This document shows, in pieces, positions 53,606 through 62,801 of a DNA stretch of 64,000 bases; the first letter of the stretch is position 1, and each line of letters opens with the position of its first letter. The translations under genes and the position numbers were made by a program. This stretch comes from CAZCZZ01 sp964503335 (lineage in GTDB: Bacteria; Verrucomicrobiota; Kiritimatiellia; CAIVKH01): contig CAZCZZ010000007.1 in assembly GCA_964503335.1 (NCBI GenBank), positions 34,113-98,112 of the forward strand, in the 5' to 3' direction. The notes beneath the pieces are model-generated. The model was given only the letters and a program-made list of their open reading frames with translations, searched no databases and was not told where the DNA came from.

Positions 53606-55330
53606 CTACGAAGGCCCGGTATCGCCCGGTGTCCAGATGGTGCCCAGTTCCTCGATGGTCGTATGGCCCTGCCGGATCTTGTCGAGTCCATCGAGGACCA
53701 GCGGACGCATGCCTTGTTCCAGGGCCCGCGCCTTGATCGTTAGATCATCGGTGCGTTCCGCGATGAGGCGGCGGACAGCGTCGGTGACCTCGAGAAATTC
53801 AACGGCGGCGATGCGTCCGCGATACCCCGTGTGCCCGCAGGCGTCGCAACCCCGCCCGCGCCAGAAGGTCCATGTGCGGGCGTCCGGCGCCAGGCCTTCG
53901 ATCAAGTCCACGTTGGCCGGCACACGGTCGAGCGGCTCGCGGCAGTGCGCGCAGATGCGGCGGACGAGACGTTGCGAGATGACAAGCTTCACCGTCGCGG
54001 CGATGAGATACGTCTCGATGCCGATGTCGCGCAACCGGCTGAAGGCCGAGACCGCATCGTTCGTGTGCAGGGTGCTGAGGACCAGGTGACCCGTCAGCGA
54101 AGAGCGCATCGCCATGCGGGCTGTCTCCACGTCGCGGATTTCCCCGATCATGATGATGTCGGGGTCCTGTCGGAGGATCGACCGGAGCGACGATGCGAAA
54201 TCGAGCCCGATCTTCTCCTTCACCTGCATCTGGTTGATGCCCGGGATGAGATACTCCACGGGGTCCTCGACGGTCTGGATGTTCACGGAGGGGTCCCGCA
54301 AATGGGTGAGGGCGCTGTACAGCGTCGTGGTCTTGCCGCTGCCTGTCGGACCGGTCAGCAGGATGATCCCGTTCGGCGAAGCCAGGATCCGTTTGAATCG
54401 TTTCACGATGGCGGGGTCGAAGCCGATGTCCTCCATCGTTTCCACGCGACCGGCCTTGTCGAGGATGCGGAGCACCAGCTTCTCGCCGAACACTTCCGGC
54501 AGCGATGAAACGCGCACGTCGATCAACCGGTCGCTGACCTTGAACTTGAAGCGACCATCCAGCGGAAGCCTTCGCTCCGCGATGTCCATGTTCGCGAGGA
54601 TCTTCACGCGCGTGACCACGGCCTGGTACAGGGCCTTTGGCGGCGGAGTGACCTTGCGGAGGTAACCATCCACCCGCAGGCGCACACCGACTTCGCGTTC
54701 ACCGGGCTCGAAATGGATGTCGCTTGCGCCGTCACGCACCGCGTTCATGAGCAGCAGGTTCACGAAGCGCACGACCGGCGCATCGTTGGCCAGGACGCGC
54801 AGTTGGTCCGCATCGACGGATCCGTCTTCCCTCGCCACGTCGACGCCGCGCTCCTCCACGTCGACAATGTCCCGCAGGTTCTGCTCGATGTGGGCATCCT
54901 CGCGGTAGAAGCGATCGATGACCGCCTGGATGTGTGCCCCGGTGCTGACGGCCTTCTGCACATCCAATCGCGTGAGCGAGCGGACGGTATCGAGCGCGTC
55001 GAGATCCAGCGGGTCCTTCATGACGACCGTCACCACGGGCCGGTTGTCATGTCGAACAGGGAACAGATGGAAACGCCGCGCGACGGCTTCGGGCACCAGC
55101 GCCACCTCCTCGCGGGAGAGGCGGAAATCCTCGCCGATTTCGAAGTAGGGCACATCCAGCTGGGCCGCAAGGGCGCGCGCGAGGTCTTCTTCCGACACCG
55201 CACCCATGCCGAGGAGAATGTCGCCGAGCGGCTGCGCGCTGGTGTCCTGCCTCGCCACCGCGGTGGAGAGCTGGTTCTCCGTGATCTTGCCGCCCTCCAA
55301 CAGAATCGAACCCAGTCTGGACGTATTCAT
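53606..55330 (-). CDS. Pilus extension ATPase PilB/GspE family
   Basis: 574-aa hexameric ATPase. The N1D/MshEN region (about 1-160; LGSILLEGGKITENQLSTAV) is followed by the ATPase core: Walker A GPTGSGKTTTLYSAL, Asp box EDPVEYLIPGINQMQV, Walker B IIMIGEIRDVETARMA, His box SLTGHLVLSTLHTNDAVSA. A four-Cys zinc site is formed by CAHC and CDAC. The complete motifs imply an active extension motor. Confidence 0.94.
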   Translation of the reverse strand: MNTSRLGSILLEGGKITENQLSTAVARQDTSAQPLGDILLGMGAVSEEDLARALAAQLDVPYFEIGEDFRLSREEVALVPEAVARRFHLFPVRHDNRPVVTVVMKDPLDLDALDTVRSLTRLDVQKAVSTGAHIQAVIDRFYREDAHIEQNLRDIVDVEERGVDVAREDGSVDADQLRVLANDAPVVRFVNLLLMNAVRDGASDIHFEPGEREVGVRLRVDGYLRKVTPPPKALYQAVVTRVKILANMDIAERRLPLDGRFKFKVSDRLIDVRVSSLPEVFGEKLVLRILDKAGRVETMEDIGFDPAIVKRFKRILASPNGIILLTGPTGSGKTTTLYSALTHLRDPSVNIQTVEDPVEYLIPGINQMQVKEKIGLDFASSLRSILRQDPDIIMIGEIRDVETARMAMRSSLTGHLVLSTLHTNDAVSAFSRLRDIGIETYLIAATVKLVISQRLVRRICAHCREPLDRVPANVDLIEGLAPDARTWTFWRGRGCDACGHTGYRGRIAAVEFLEVTDAVRRLIAERTDDLTIKARALEQGMRPLVLDGLDKIRQGHTTIEELGTIWTPGDTGPS

Positions 55331-55348
55331 GGCCTGTCTTCTTCTGCT

Positions 55349-56434
55349 TCAGCCACCTCGCCGGGCAGGGACACGCAGTTCGAGCAGCTGTCGTAATTCC
55401 TTGGGACGCGGCGATCGCGCGAGCGCAGTGTCCGTATCCACAAGGTCCAGCCGGCAAAGCTGCAGGAGGCTCTCGTTCATCGTCGTCATGTCGTCGGCTT
55501 TCCCGGTTTGGATCACAGAGTAAATCTGCTGGACCTCCGCTTCGCGGATCAGGTTCCGGATCGCGTGGTTCACCTTCATCACTTCGCACGCGAGCACGCG
55601 ACGTCGCATATCCTTCGTGCGGAGCAGTTGCTGCGACACGACGCCCATCAGCACCAGCGAAAGCTGCATGTAGACCTGCTCCTGCTGGTTGGACGGGAAG
55701 GAGTCCGCGATGCGGTTGACCGCATGCGTCGCGTCCTGGGTGTGCAGCGTCGAGAGGATGAGGTGTCCGGTTTCCGCGAGCGTGAGCGCGAGTTGCATCG
55801 TCTCGAGGTCGCGCATCTCGCCGATCATGATCACGTCGGGCGTCTGCCGGAACACGCTCCGGAGCGCTTCGGGAAACGAGCGCGCGTCGGTCCCGATCTC
55901 ACGCTGTGCGATCGTGCACCGCTCGTGCTGGTGGATGTATTCGATCGGGTCCTCGATGCAGATGATGTGGGCCTGGCGCCGGTGGTTGATGTAGTCGAGC
56001 ATCGCCGCGAGCGTCGTGGACTTGCCGCTGCCGGCCGGGCCGGTGATGAGGACAAGACCGTGGGGCAGGGACGCAAGTTCCGCGATCACGGGCGGCAGGC
56101 CGAGTTCGGCGAACGACGGAATCTGGGAAGGAATCAGCCGCGCCGCCAAGGCGACGGAATCGCGCTGGTGATACACACTGAAGCGGAATCGCGCCGTCCC
56201 GAAGGCCTTGGAGAAGTCGAGATACCGCGTGGTTTCCAGCGCTTGGATCTGCGCGGGTTCGAGAAGGCTGTAAGCCAGCTCACGGGACTGTTCGGCTGTA
56301 AGGGGAGTGGTCTCGACAGGTTCAAGCGCGCCGAGCACGCGCAACTGGGGTCGTTGTCCGGCGGTAAGGATCAGATCGGAGCCCCCGCGATCCTGGAGAA
56401 GGCCGAGTAGTTGCTGGATAGTAAACCCACTCAC
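55349..56434 (-). CDS. pilT: Pilus retraction ATPase PilT
   Basis: 361-aa retraction ATPase. Walker A GPAGSGKSTTLAAML, Asp box EDPIEYIHQHERCTIAQREIG, Walker B VIMIGEMRDLETMQLAL, then GHLILSTLHTQDATHAVNRIAD and AIRNLIREAEVQQIYSVIQTGK, the PilT-specific end. The frame is open to 56536; GTG 56434 fits the usual PilT length and start (SGFTIQQLLGLL), but its ribosome-binding site is weak, so the start is uncertain. First gene of the 11-gene pilus operon and divergent from GH57. Confidence 0.9.
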   Translation of the reverse strand: MSGFTIQQLLGLLQDRGGSDLILTAGQRPQLRVLGALEPVETTPLTAEQSRELAYSLLEPAQIQALETTRYLDFSKAFGTARFRFSVYHQRDSVALAARLIPSQIPSFAELGLPPVIAELASLPHGLVLITGPAGSGKSTTLAAMLDYINHRRQAHIICIEDPIEYIHQHERCTIAQREIGTDARSFPEALRSVFRQTPDVIMIGEMRDLETMQLALTLAETGHLILSTLHTQDATHAVNRIADSFPSNQQEQVYMQLSLVLMGVVSQQLLRTKDMRRRVLACEVMKVNHAIRNLIREAEVQQIYSVIQTGKADDMTTMNESLLQLCRLDLVDTDTALARSPRPKELRQLLELRVPARRGG

Positions 56435-56705
56435 TCGCTCGAAATCCCCTGCACCCGATTTGCCCCTCGGGCCACGTATCCAGTAGAGCAGGATTGCGCG
56501 AACTCGCCTATAGGACGGCGTCCCCCAGACGCCCATAGTGGAAAGCCTGAGATGTTTAGAGTAGTTGTTCCGCGCGGTGCATTCAACCGGTGCACTATTA
56601 GTAAAACGCGTTTGTCACCACACATAGTGTCTATGGGACATCAATAATCCCTGAACAAACCCGGGCACCGAAGTGTAACGTTTTACACAGAATCGGGAGT
56701 TCATC
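56435..56705. promoter_or_regulatory. Divergent region between pilT and the GH57 gene, with a LacI-type operator-like palindrome
   Basis: 271 bp without a gene. Near the GH57 start is GTGTAACGTTTTACAC (56673-56688), with 6-bp arms GTGTAA/TTACAC and a central CG, like LacI-family operators that control sugar genes. It lies 12 bases before GGGAG, the ribosome-binding site. A second small palindrome ACACATAGTGT lies at 56620-56630. No clear sigma-70 pair could be fixed. Confidence 0.5.
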
Positions 56706-59700
56706 ATGGATCGATCCATCAAACTGGCGGCACTTCTTGCAACGTTGGCCGCGCCTTTCGCCGTTGAAGCCAACAACAACGTGAAGGTTTCACGTTTCTG
56801 GCATAATCATCAGCCGATCTACTGGCCCGAATGGAATGGCAACGGCTCGCAGACGGAGCGCGTGCAGTTTGCGTGGGACTCGATCGTCCTCAAGCCCGGC
56901 CAGGACTACAACAACTCCGGCAGCCTGCATCCGGAAAACGACTTGAACGCGATCTTCGGTGTCGATGATCGCAAGAAGGCGTATCAGGACGGTCCGAAGA
57001 ACTCCCTCTCCATGGTGAATTCATCCGGCGGCTATGCGATGAGCTATTCCGGCTCGTTGATGGACAACGTGTGGAGCTTCGGCAACGCGAATCAGCTCGG
57101 GTACAGCGGCAACTGGTGGGGCGGCAATCGCGAGGCGCGCACGTGGCTGACTCCGGGCGGCAGCCGGCGCATGGACCTCGTTGGATTCACCTATCATCAT
57201 TCCCTCGGCGCTGTGTTGCCGAAGTCGGTCTTTCGCAAGGAAGTCCAGATCTTCCATGAAGCGGCCTACAAGGCGTGGAACACCGGAAGCATCACGAATC
57301 GCTCGAAGGGCTTCTTCCCGACCGAGATGGCGTTCTCCCGCCACATGATCGATGTGCTGGCGGACGAAGGGTACGAGTGGGTTATCGTGGCAAGCCATCA
57401 CGTGAGCCGCACGAGCCCGACGTACAACCAGAAGGCGAATCCCGAAGGCAGCTACAACATCTTCTCCAGCCCGCCGAACAAGGCGGACCAGCTCGGCCCG
57501 ACCCAGGCGAACGGCTGGTGGTTCGGAACCGGCAACGTCGGCGAGACCGCGTGGAACCTCGCGCCGTTCGCGTACCAGTTGCACAGGGCGAAGTATGTCG
57601 ATCCCGAAACGGGCGCCGAGAAAACGATCATCATGGTGCCGTCGGACGACGTCCAGAGCTACAAGGCGGGCTACTCAGGATGGCAGAAGGGTTTGATTGA
57701 TGCCAACATCTCGCCATTTGCCACGGACCCGGCCCGGCCCTGCATCGTGATGCCTTCGACGGATGGCGACAACGCGTGGGGCGGCGGTTCGTCCTCATGG
57801 GATGGCGATGCGCCTTCGCTCATGAACAACGGCACCTATCCCGGCGTGGCCGTGCAGGACTTCGTCAACCAGTTCGGCGGCGCGGCCGATACCATCCATG
57901 TGGAAGACGGCGCGTGGATCTTCCCCGAGAGCGATTACGGTTCGCCGCAGTTCCTCAAGTGGGTGGAGCCGCCGGTGGCCAATGCGACGGCGACGAATCG
58001 CGTCTTCAACACGCAGGTCGACATCGAGACGCCCGGTTTCGCGACGAAGTTCTACAGCTGGGCCCCGGTCATCTCCGGCGCCAACTGGTGCGAAACGGCC
58101 GAGCAGATGTGGGAAGACCAGAACGGCGCGGGCAGCGTTGCCGCATGGAAGATCCAGGCCCCCTACAACAACTTCGCGGGCGGCGCTCACACGGCGCCCA
58201 ACATCGTCGAACGCGCCTGGCACATCTACCTTTGCGGCCTGGACTCCGGCTTCAACTACTACGGTGGTCTCGGCAACGACGACGAGGTCAAGGCCTCGCT
58301 CGCGACGCGCCGTGCGGTGGAGATCCTGCAGACGTATGTGAATGCGAACAAGGCGACGAGCGACAACACGGCGCCCACGGTCTTCAAGCCCCAGCGCTTC
58401 CCGTACAACCCCGGCTGGTACACGTTCGGCTGGTTCAACAGCATTCCCGGCAACAACAGCGCGCTGAAGAAGATGCGCTCGGAGTTCTATGTCTGGACGC
58501 ACGCGTATGACGTGTCCGGCATCACGAACATCGTCGTGAAGATCCGCAAGGACAACGACGGCACAAATCCGCTCGGAAGCAACCAGAACGAAACCTATGC
58601 CGGCGGTGGCGAGGTGGGCTCATGGGTCTCGATCAACATGACCAAGCGCGTTCTCCCGCAGACCGCGACCGGCCTCACCGCGGCGGCGAACAACTCTCAG
58701 ATCAAGTACTTCCCCGAAGCCGTGTCGCCCGAGGTGGCCGACTACTACTTCGCGAAGATCAACGACAGCAGCTTCCCGAACTTCCGCGGCAACCTGTTCG
58801 ACTACTACATCGAAGCGACGGACGGGCGCGGCAATGTGTCCAAGTCCGATATCCAGCACGTCTGGGTCGAAGACGATGGCCTCGGCGGTCCTCCTCCTTC
58901 CTCGGCAACGTTCTCCTCGGACCCGCGCGATTGCGCACCGCTGACTGTGACGTACACCGCGAACAGCGGGCCGCTGAGCAATTCCACACCGGTCAAGCTG
59001 TGGCTCAGCTTCAACGAGGGCGTGACCTTCTCGAACTACACGATGACGGCCACCGGCGGCGGCACGTCGACCTACACGGTTGCGACGGTCCCGGACAACG
59101 CGCCGAGCGCGATCGTCTATTTCCAGAACAACGCGGAGACGATTACTGACAACCGCAGCGGCCAGAACTGGTCCACGACGATCCGCGATTGCGATGCGCC
59201 GACGGGGCCCAGCTCGGTCACCTTCTCGAACGCGCCCGCCTGCCAACCGGTGACGATTGACTACAGGCCCAACAGCCATCCGCTCCAGACCGCGACGCAG
59301 GTCTATGCGCACATCGGCTTCAACGACTACGCGATCGTGCGCCCCAGCCAGGTCATGACGAAGATCACGAACAACCTGTGGCGGTTGATCCTCACGCCGA
59401 CGACGGACGTGACGCAGCTCGACGTGGTCTTCAACAACGGCGCGGGCACATGGGACAATAACAGCGGCGCCGATTGGGCGTTTGCGCTGAACGAGTGCGA
59501 TGGCCCGCAATTGCCCACCGGTTTCTCCATCACGAATCCGCCCACCGACATCGCCGTGGGCAATGCCACGACGACGTACACGCTCTCCGGCATCGGTGAG
59601 AGCGTCGTGGGCCTCCTCGCGTGGACGAACGCCCTCACGGGTGGCTCCGGAACGACCTTCGCAGGCATCGGGTGGGAGATCAGCTCCATACCGCTGGGCG

Positions 59701-60821
59701 TAGGCTCGAATGTCATCACGGTGGTCGGCACGAATGTGTCTTCCGACGTGGTCACGAATGCATCAGATAGCGGCAGCAGCGGAGTCTATGGCGACGGCTG
59801 GGCCGAGAGCGACAACGGCGGATTCGGGTTCGGCGGCTGGCAATTGTATGTGAGCACGAACGACAGCTCCAAGGCCGGACGCTTCATGGCGAATAGCGCC
59901 GCGGTCACGATCGGTGTCCCCGCGTGGGGCATGTACGCAAACAGCGGCCATCTCTCCGAGGCCAAGCGCTACTTCACCAATGCGCTGACCACGGGGCGGA
60001 CCTTCTCCGTGAACTTTGAAAACGGCTTCATCGACACCGGTTCCGGCGCCGGAGTCGCGCTGCAGAACAGCCAGGGGAACACGCTCTGGGAATTCTTCTT
60101 CAACGGCGGCGACACGTTCTACAGCCTCAGCGGCGGAACGACGGATATCGGCTTCACCAGCAGCGGCATCGCGATCGAGTTCTTCCTGACGGGTCCCACG
60201 AGCTACACGGCGCGCATCACGCCGCAGGGTGGATCCATGCGCACGCTGAACGGGAATCTCCAGCCGAACACGAACTCCGCCATCACGCTGTTCCGCGCGT
60301 GGAACAACAACGCGGGCCAGGATTCCGTGCGCGACGTGTTCTTCAACAACCTGAAGCTGCTCGGCGCGGGCAGCGGTTCGGGCATTACCACCAGCGACAC
60401 CGTGACAATCACGCGCGCTGCCGCTGCGGACGACACGGACGGCGACGGATTGCCCGACACGTGGGAACAGCAGCATTTCGGTTCCACGACCGGCGGCGTG
60501 TCAGGCGCTGATGGCGATGCCGATGGCGCCAGCAACTGGGAAGAGTACATCGCCGACACTGTCCCTACGAACAATGCATCCGTGTTCTCGAATCGCATCG
60601 TCAACGTGCTCGGCGTGGGCCCCCTGAATCTGACCGTGCCCGGCCCCACGACCAACAGCCGCGTGTACGACGCCTGGTACTCCACCTCGCTCCTCAGCCA
60701 GGCCTGGACCCCGCTGAATCTCAACGTCCCCGGCGCAGCCAACGGCGGCCCCGTCACCCTGAACGTGACGAACACGCTCGACGTCCTGCACTACCGGACC
60801 TCCGTCGGCCTGCCTCCGTAA
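56706..60821 (+). CDS. Secreted GH57-like glycoside hydrolase with CBM25 modules
   Basis: 1371 aa with a signal peptide (about 1-22). The GH57-like catalytic region (about 27-560) has motif 1 FWHNHQPIYW, the nucleophile-type FPTEMAFSRHMIDVLADEG (about 205) and PSTDGDNAWGGG (about 350), with the likely acid/base Asp. Two CBM25-like starch-binding modules follow (from about 741 and 841, starting CAPLTVTYTANSGPL and CQPVTIDYRPNSHPL). A further beta-rich region is followed by a calcium repeat DTDGDGLPDTWEQQHFG (about 1241) and a C-terminal domain. Probably acts on alpha-glucan outside the cell. It lies behind the operator-like palindrome. Confidence 0.83.
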   Translation: MDRSIKLAALLATLAAPFAVEANNNVKVSRFWHNHQPIYWPEWNGNGSQTERVQFAWDSIVLKPGQDYNNSGSLHPENDLNAIFGVDDRKKAYQDGPKNSLSMVNSSGGYAMSYSGSLMDNVWSFGNANQLGYSGNWWGGNREARTWLTPGGSRRMDLVGFTYHHSLGAVLPKSVFRKEVQIFHEAAYKAWNTGSITNRSKGFFPTEMAFSRHMIDVLADEGYEWVIVASHHVSRTSPTYNQKANPEGSYNIFSSPPNKADQLGPTQANGWWFGTGNVGETAWNLAPFAYQLHRAKYVDPETGAEKTIIMVPSDDVQSYKAGYSGWQKGLIDANISPFATDPARPCIVMPSTDGDNAWGGGSSSWDGDAPSLMNNGTYPGVAVQDFVNQFGGAADTIHVEDGAWIFPESDYGSPQFLKWVEPPVANATATNRVFNTQVDIETPGFATKFYSWAPVISGANWCETAEQMWEDQNGAGSVAAWKIQAPYNNFAGGAHTAPNIVERAWHIYLCGLDSGFNYYGGLGNDDEVKASLATRRAVEILQTYVNANKATSDNTAPTVFKPQRFPYNPGWYTFGWFNSIPGNNSALKKMRSEFYVWTHAYDVSGITNIVVKIRKDNDGTNPLGSNQNETYAGGGEVGSWVSINMTKRVLPQTATGLTAAANNSQIKYFPEAVSPEVADYYFAKINDSSFPNFRGNLFDYYIEATDGRGNVSKSDIQHVWVEDDGLGGPPPSSATFSSDPRDCAPLTVTYTANSGPLSNSTPVKLWLSFNEGVTFSNYTMTATGGGTSTYTVATVPDNAPSAIVYFQNNAETITDNRSGQNWSTTIRDCDAPTGPSSVTFSNAPACQPVTIDYRPNSHPLQTATQVYAHIGFNDYAIVRPSQVMTKITNNLWRLILTPTTDVTQLDVVFNNGAGTWDNNSGADWAFALNECDGPQLPTGFSITNPPTDIAVGNATTTYTLSGIGESVVGLLAWTNALTGGSGTTFAGIGWEISSIPLGVGSNVITVVGTNVSSDVVTNASDSGSSGVYGDGWAESDNGGFGFGGWQLYVSTNDSSKAGRFMANSAAVTIGVPAWGMYANSGHLSEAKRYFTNALTTGRTFSVNFENGFIDTGSGAGVALQNSQGNTLWEFFFNGGDTFYSLSGGTTDIGFTSSGIAIEFFLTGPTSYTARITPQGGSMRTLNGNLQPNTNSAITLFRAWNNNAGQDSVRDVFFNNLKLLGAGSGSGITTSDTVTITRAAAADDTDGDGLPDTWEQQHFGSTTGGVSGADGDADGASNWEEYIADTVPTNNASVFSNRIVNVLGVGPLNLTVPGPTTNSRVYDAWYSTSLLSQAWTPLNLNVPGAANGGPVTLNVTNTLDVLHYRTSVGLPP

Positions 60822-60828
60822 CCGAAGA

Positions 60829-60899
60829 CGCGTCGCAGGCGCTCCGCGCTCTACGACATGCTCGCATCCGGTCATGGAGCGCGGAGCGCCTGCGACGCG
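60829..60899. repeat. Long perfect inverted repeat after the GH57 gene (23-bp arms)
   Basis: Perfect 23-bp arms (60829-60851 and 60877-60899) around a 25-base loop, starting 8 bp after the GH57 stop. It is rich in GCG and CTCCGCG. It probably forms a strong RNA hairpin at the end of the message, with no T-tract, and lies before a convergent gene. Confidence 0.9.
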
Positions 60900-60968
60900 A
60901 TTGCGTGCCATTGGACGGCCCGAAACGCATTGCACTGTGGTGGTCGACCGTCGGGGAACATTGCCGCG

Positions 60969-62303
60969 TCACGGCTTCTCGGGAGGCTGCGCTTCAAACC
61001 GAAACACGACATCCTCGGCTTCCCAGCGTTGGCTTGATGGTTTGTCACCGGCGTATGAGCCGGGCACCAGGGTCGATCCGCCCGAGTCTTTCACGTCTTT
61101 TCCAACAGCGTAGACAAGGCCTTCAGCTGGAGCGTAGCGGAAGGGTTCACCGTCATACGGATCAAGGGGCACAGCCGCAAGATAGGCAGGCACGAGGTCG
61201 GCGAGCTCGCCGGGAACGTGTCCCGTATCCTTCTTAAACAGATTAATGCCGGCGATCAGGAGCGTGGCGTTGGCGCTGCACTCCAACCGGCACTTCCTCT
61301 CGAGAATGTTATCCAAGGCGGGAACAACCAAGTCGCCGAGAAGAGATCCCACGGCATTCGGACGGACGACCCGGGGCAGGCGGTCTGAGACGGTGCCGAC
61401 AAATGCATCCGTGTCATACTTCTTCATCGCGGAGTATGTCAGCGGGACATTCGTGATCGCATCGCGATACAGCGTGGCGAAATCGTTCAGGGTTTTGTTG
61501 GGCTGGAAGAAGTAGCCGGGGAGTCGACGTCCTTTCCCGATGTGACGGAGCCAACCGTCTCCAAGGATGTCGCTCAGGCTGAACCGGCCGGCCACGAAGT
61601 CATCGACCGTTTGGGCCACGACCCTGAATTCCACCTTGATGGCTCGCACGAGGCCGGGAGCAAAAGGTCCCACCTCGGTCAGTGCTACAACGAGCCGTTT
61701 CAGATCGTCCCGGGGAAGCGCCGTGTCGCATGCGAGATCGCGCGCCTGGTTCAGGCCAAGCTCCACTATGCTTATTCCAACAAGGTAATCGATGAGGCAG
61801 CCCGCGTCCGTCTGAACCAAATCGCCGAACCTCAGAAGCGTGACGCATGCGTCGGTGGCCTCAGCGTAGCGACCCGCGAGGCGATCATACCGGGTCATGA
61901 GCGCCATGAACTTCCCCATGTTTCGCCACGGACTGAGATACGGGGTCAACGTGTCAAAGCTCGTGACCTCGGGCGTGAGACATACACCGCAGTCCGCGCC
62001 CTGCCGGATCACATCGATGAGACCCGCATTTTCTGCAGCGAGGTTGGCAATCAACTCTTCCGAAACGGGCTGTCCATCGAGGTAGTCTGCGACGAAGGTT
62101 GAATTGGTCGGCCAGAAGAAGCCGTTCGTCGCGGCAAGGAAATGGGTGTAGGAATTCGCCTCGGGCGCGATATCCGGCCGTTCGAGCACGAAGTCGGTCA
62201 CATCGGGCGCGGCGATGTCGCGCCCGGCGCGTGCGAAAAGGATGACCACTGCGGCGATACCCAGTGCGGCGAACGCCGCAAGACCAGCCCAGTACCTATT
62301 CAT
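60969..62303 (-). CDS. Membrane-anchored conserved PVC-type protein
   Basis: 444 aa. An N-terminal TM (about 5-25) is followed by a mainly helical extracytoplasmic body with several Cys. The end LDPYDGEPFRYAPAEGLVYAVGKDVKDSGG matches the closing module of PulG-like proteins and of a large family found in PVC genomes. Function is unknown. It is divergent from the glycosyltransferase at the window end. Confidence 0.62.
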   Translation of the reverse strand: MNRYWAGLAAFAALGIAAVVILFARAGRDIAAPDVTDFVLERPDIAPEANSYTHFLAATNGFFWPTNSTFVADYLDGQPVSEELIANLAAENAGLIDVIRQGADCGVCLTPEVTSFDTLTPYLSPWRNMGKFMALMTRYDRLAGRYAEATDACVTLLRFGDLVQTDAGCLIDYLVGISIVELGLNQARDLACDTALPRDDLKRLVVALTEVGPFAPGLVRAIKVEFRVVAQTVDDFVAGRFSLSDILGDGWLRHIGKGRRLPGYFFQPNKTLNDFATLYRDAITNVPLTYSAMKKYDTDAFVGTVSDRLPRVVRPNAVGSLLGDLVVPALDNILERKCRLECSANATLLIAGINLFKKDTGHVPGELADLVPAYLAAVPLDPYDGEPFRYAPAEGLVYAVGKDVKDSGGSTLVPGSYAGDKPSSQRWEAEDVVFRFEAQPPEKP

Positions 62304-62801
62304 CGTCTACGCACCTCATGATGGCCCATGACACACCTCCGCGCGCGCGTCGTCCATGCCAAAGAGTCCACGCTGTACGGTGCGCTGCGATGTGTCCGGT
62401 GCTTGGAACACCCGTCACATGAGAAGAACAGAATGGATGAAGAAAAATTTGAACGAAACCCGGCTCCACGCTTTCTAACCCTCCGAGCCTGAAGCAATCG
62501 GGCTGTGAATCCGGAGGAGTATGATACCGAAGACGTATATGGTTTATCGGCCGCTCGGCAGCACGCGGCTCCGCACGACGACGCTTTGCAGCGATTTGAC
62601 CCAGGCGCAGATGAGCGACCCCGACCTCGCATGCAGCCCCCCGCGTTTCGTTCTTCGCATCGTGAACAAGCTCCACTGCGGGTGGCGGTGGAACTACAGG
62701 CGCCGCAGGCGTTCCTCTCCGCGGCTCAGATTCCTGTTCCGCTGACCGGCCGAACCGTCGCTCCTTGTTGCACGCCTCGTGCTTCGATATAGTCCCGAAG
62801 T
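62304..62801. other. Intergenic region without a supported gene
   Basis: 498 bp. I see no convincing gene, terminator or promoter. A short frame from 62521 has GGAGGAGT before it, and MVYRPLGSTRLRTTTL resembles the start of an aldo/keto reductase, but the rest is low-complexity basic residues. I leave it out as a gene. The region is divergent, so it should hold promoters for both neighbours. Confidence 0.35.

Noticed and set aside
56612..56648. Sigma-70 promoter (TTGTCA with AATAAT) before GH57
   Set aside because: The spacing of about 25 bp is too long for a standard promoter.
62521..62745. Possible truncated aldo/keto reductase start (MVYRPLGSTRLRTTTL)
   Set aside because: Only about 15 residues look like the family and the rest is basic low complexity; the match could be chance.
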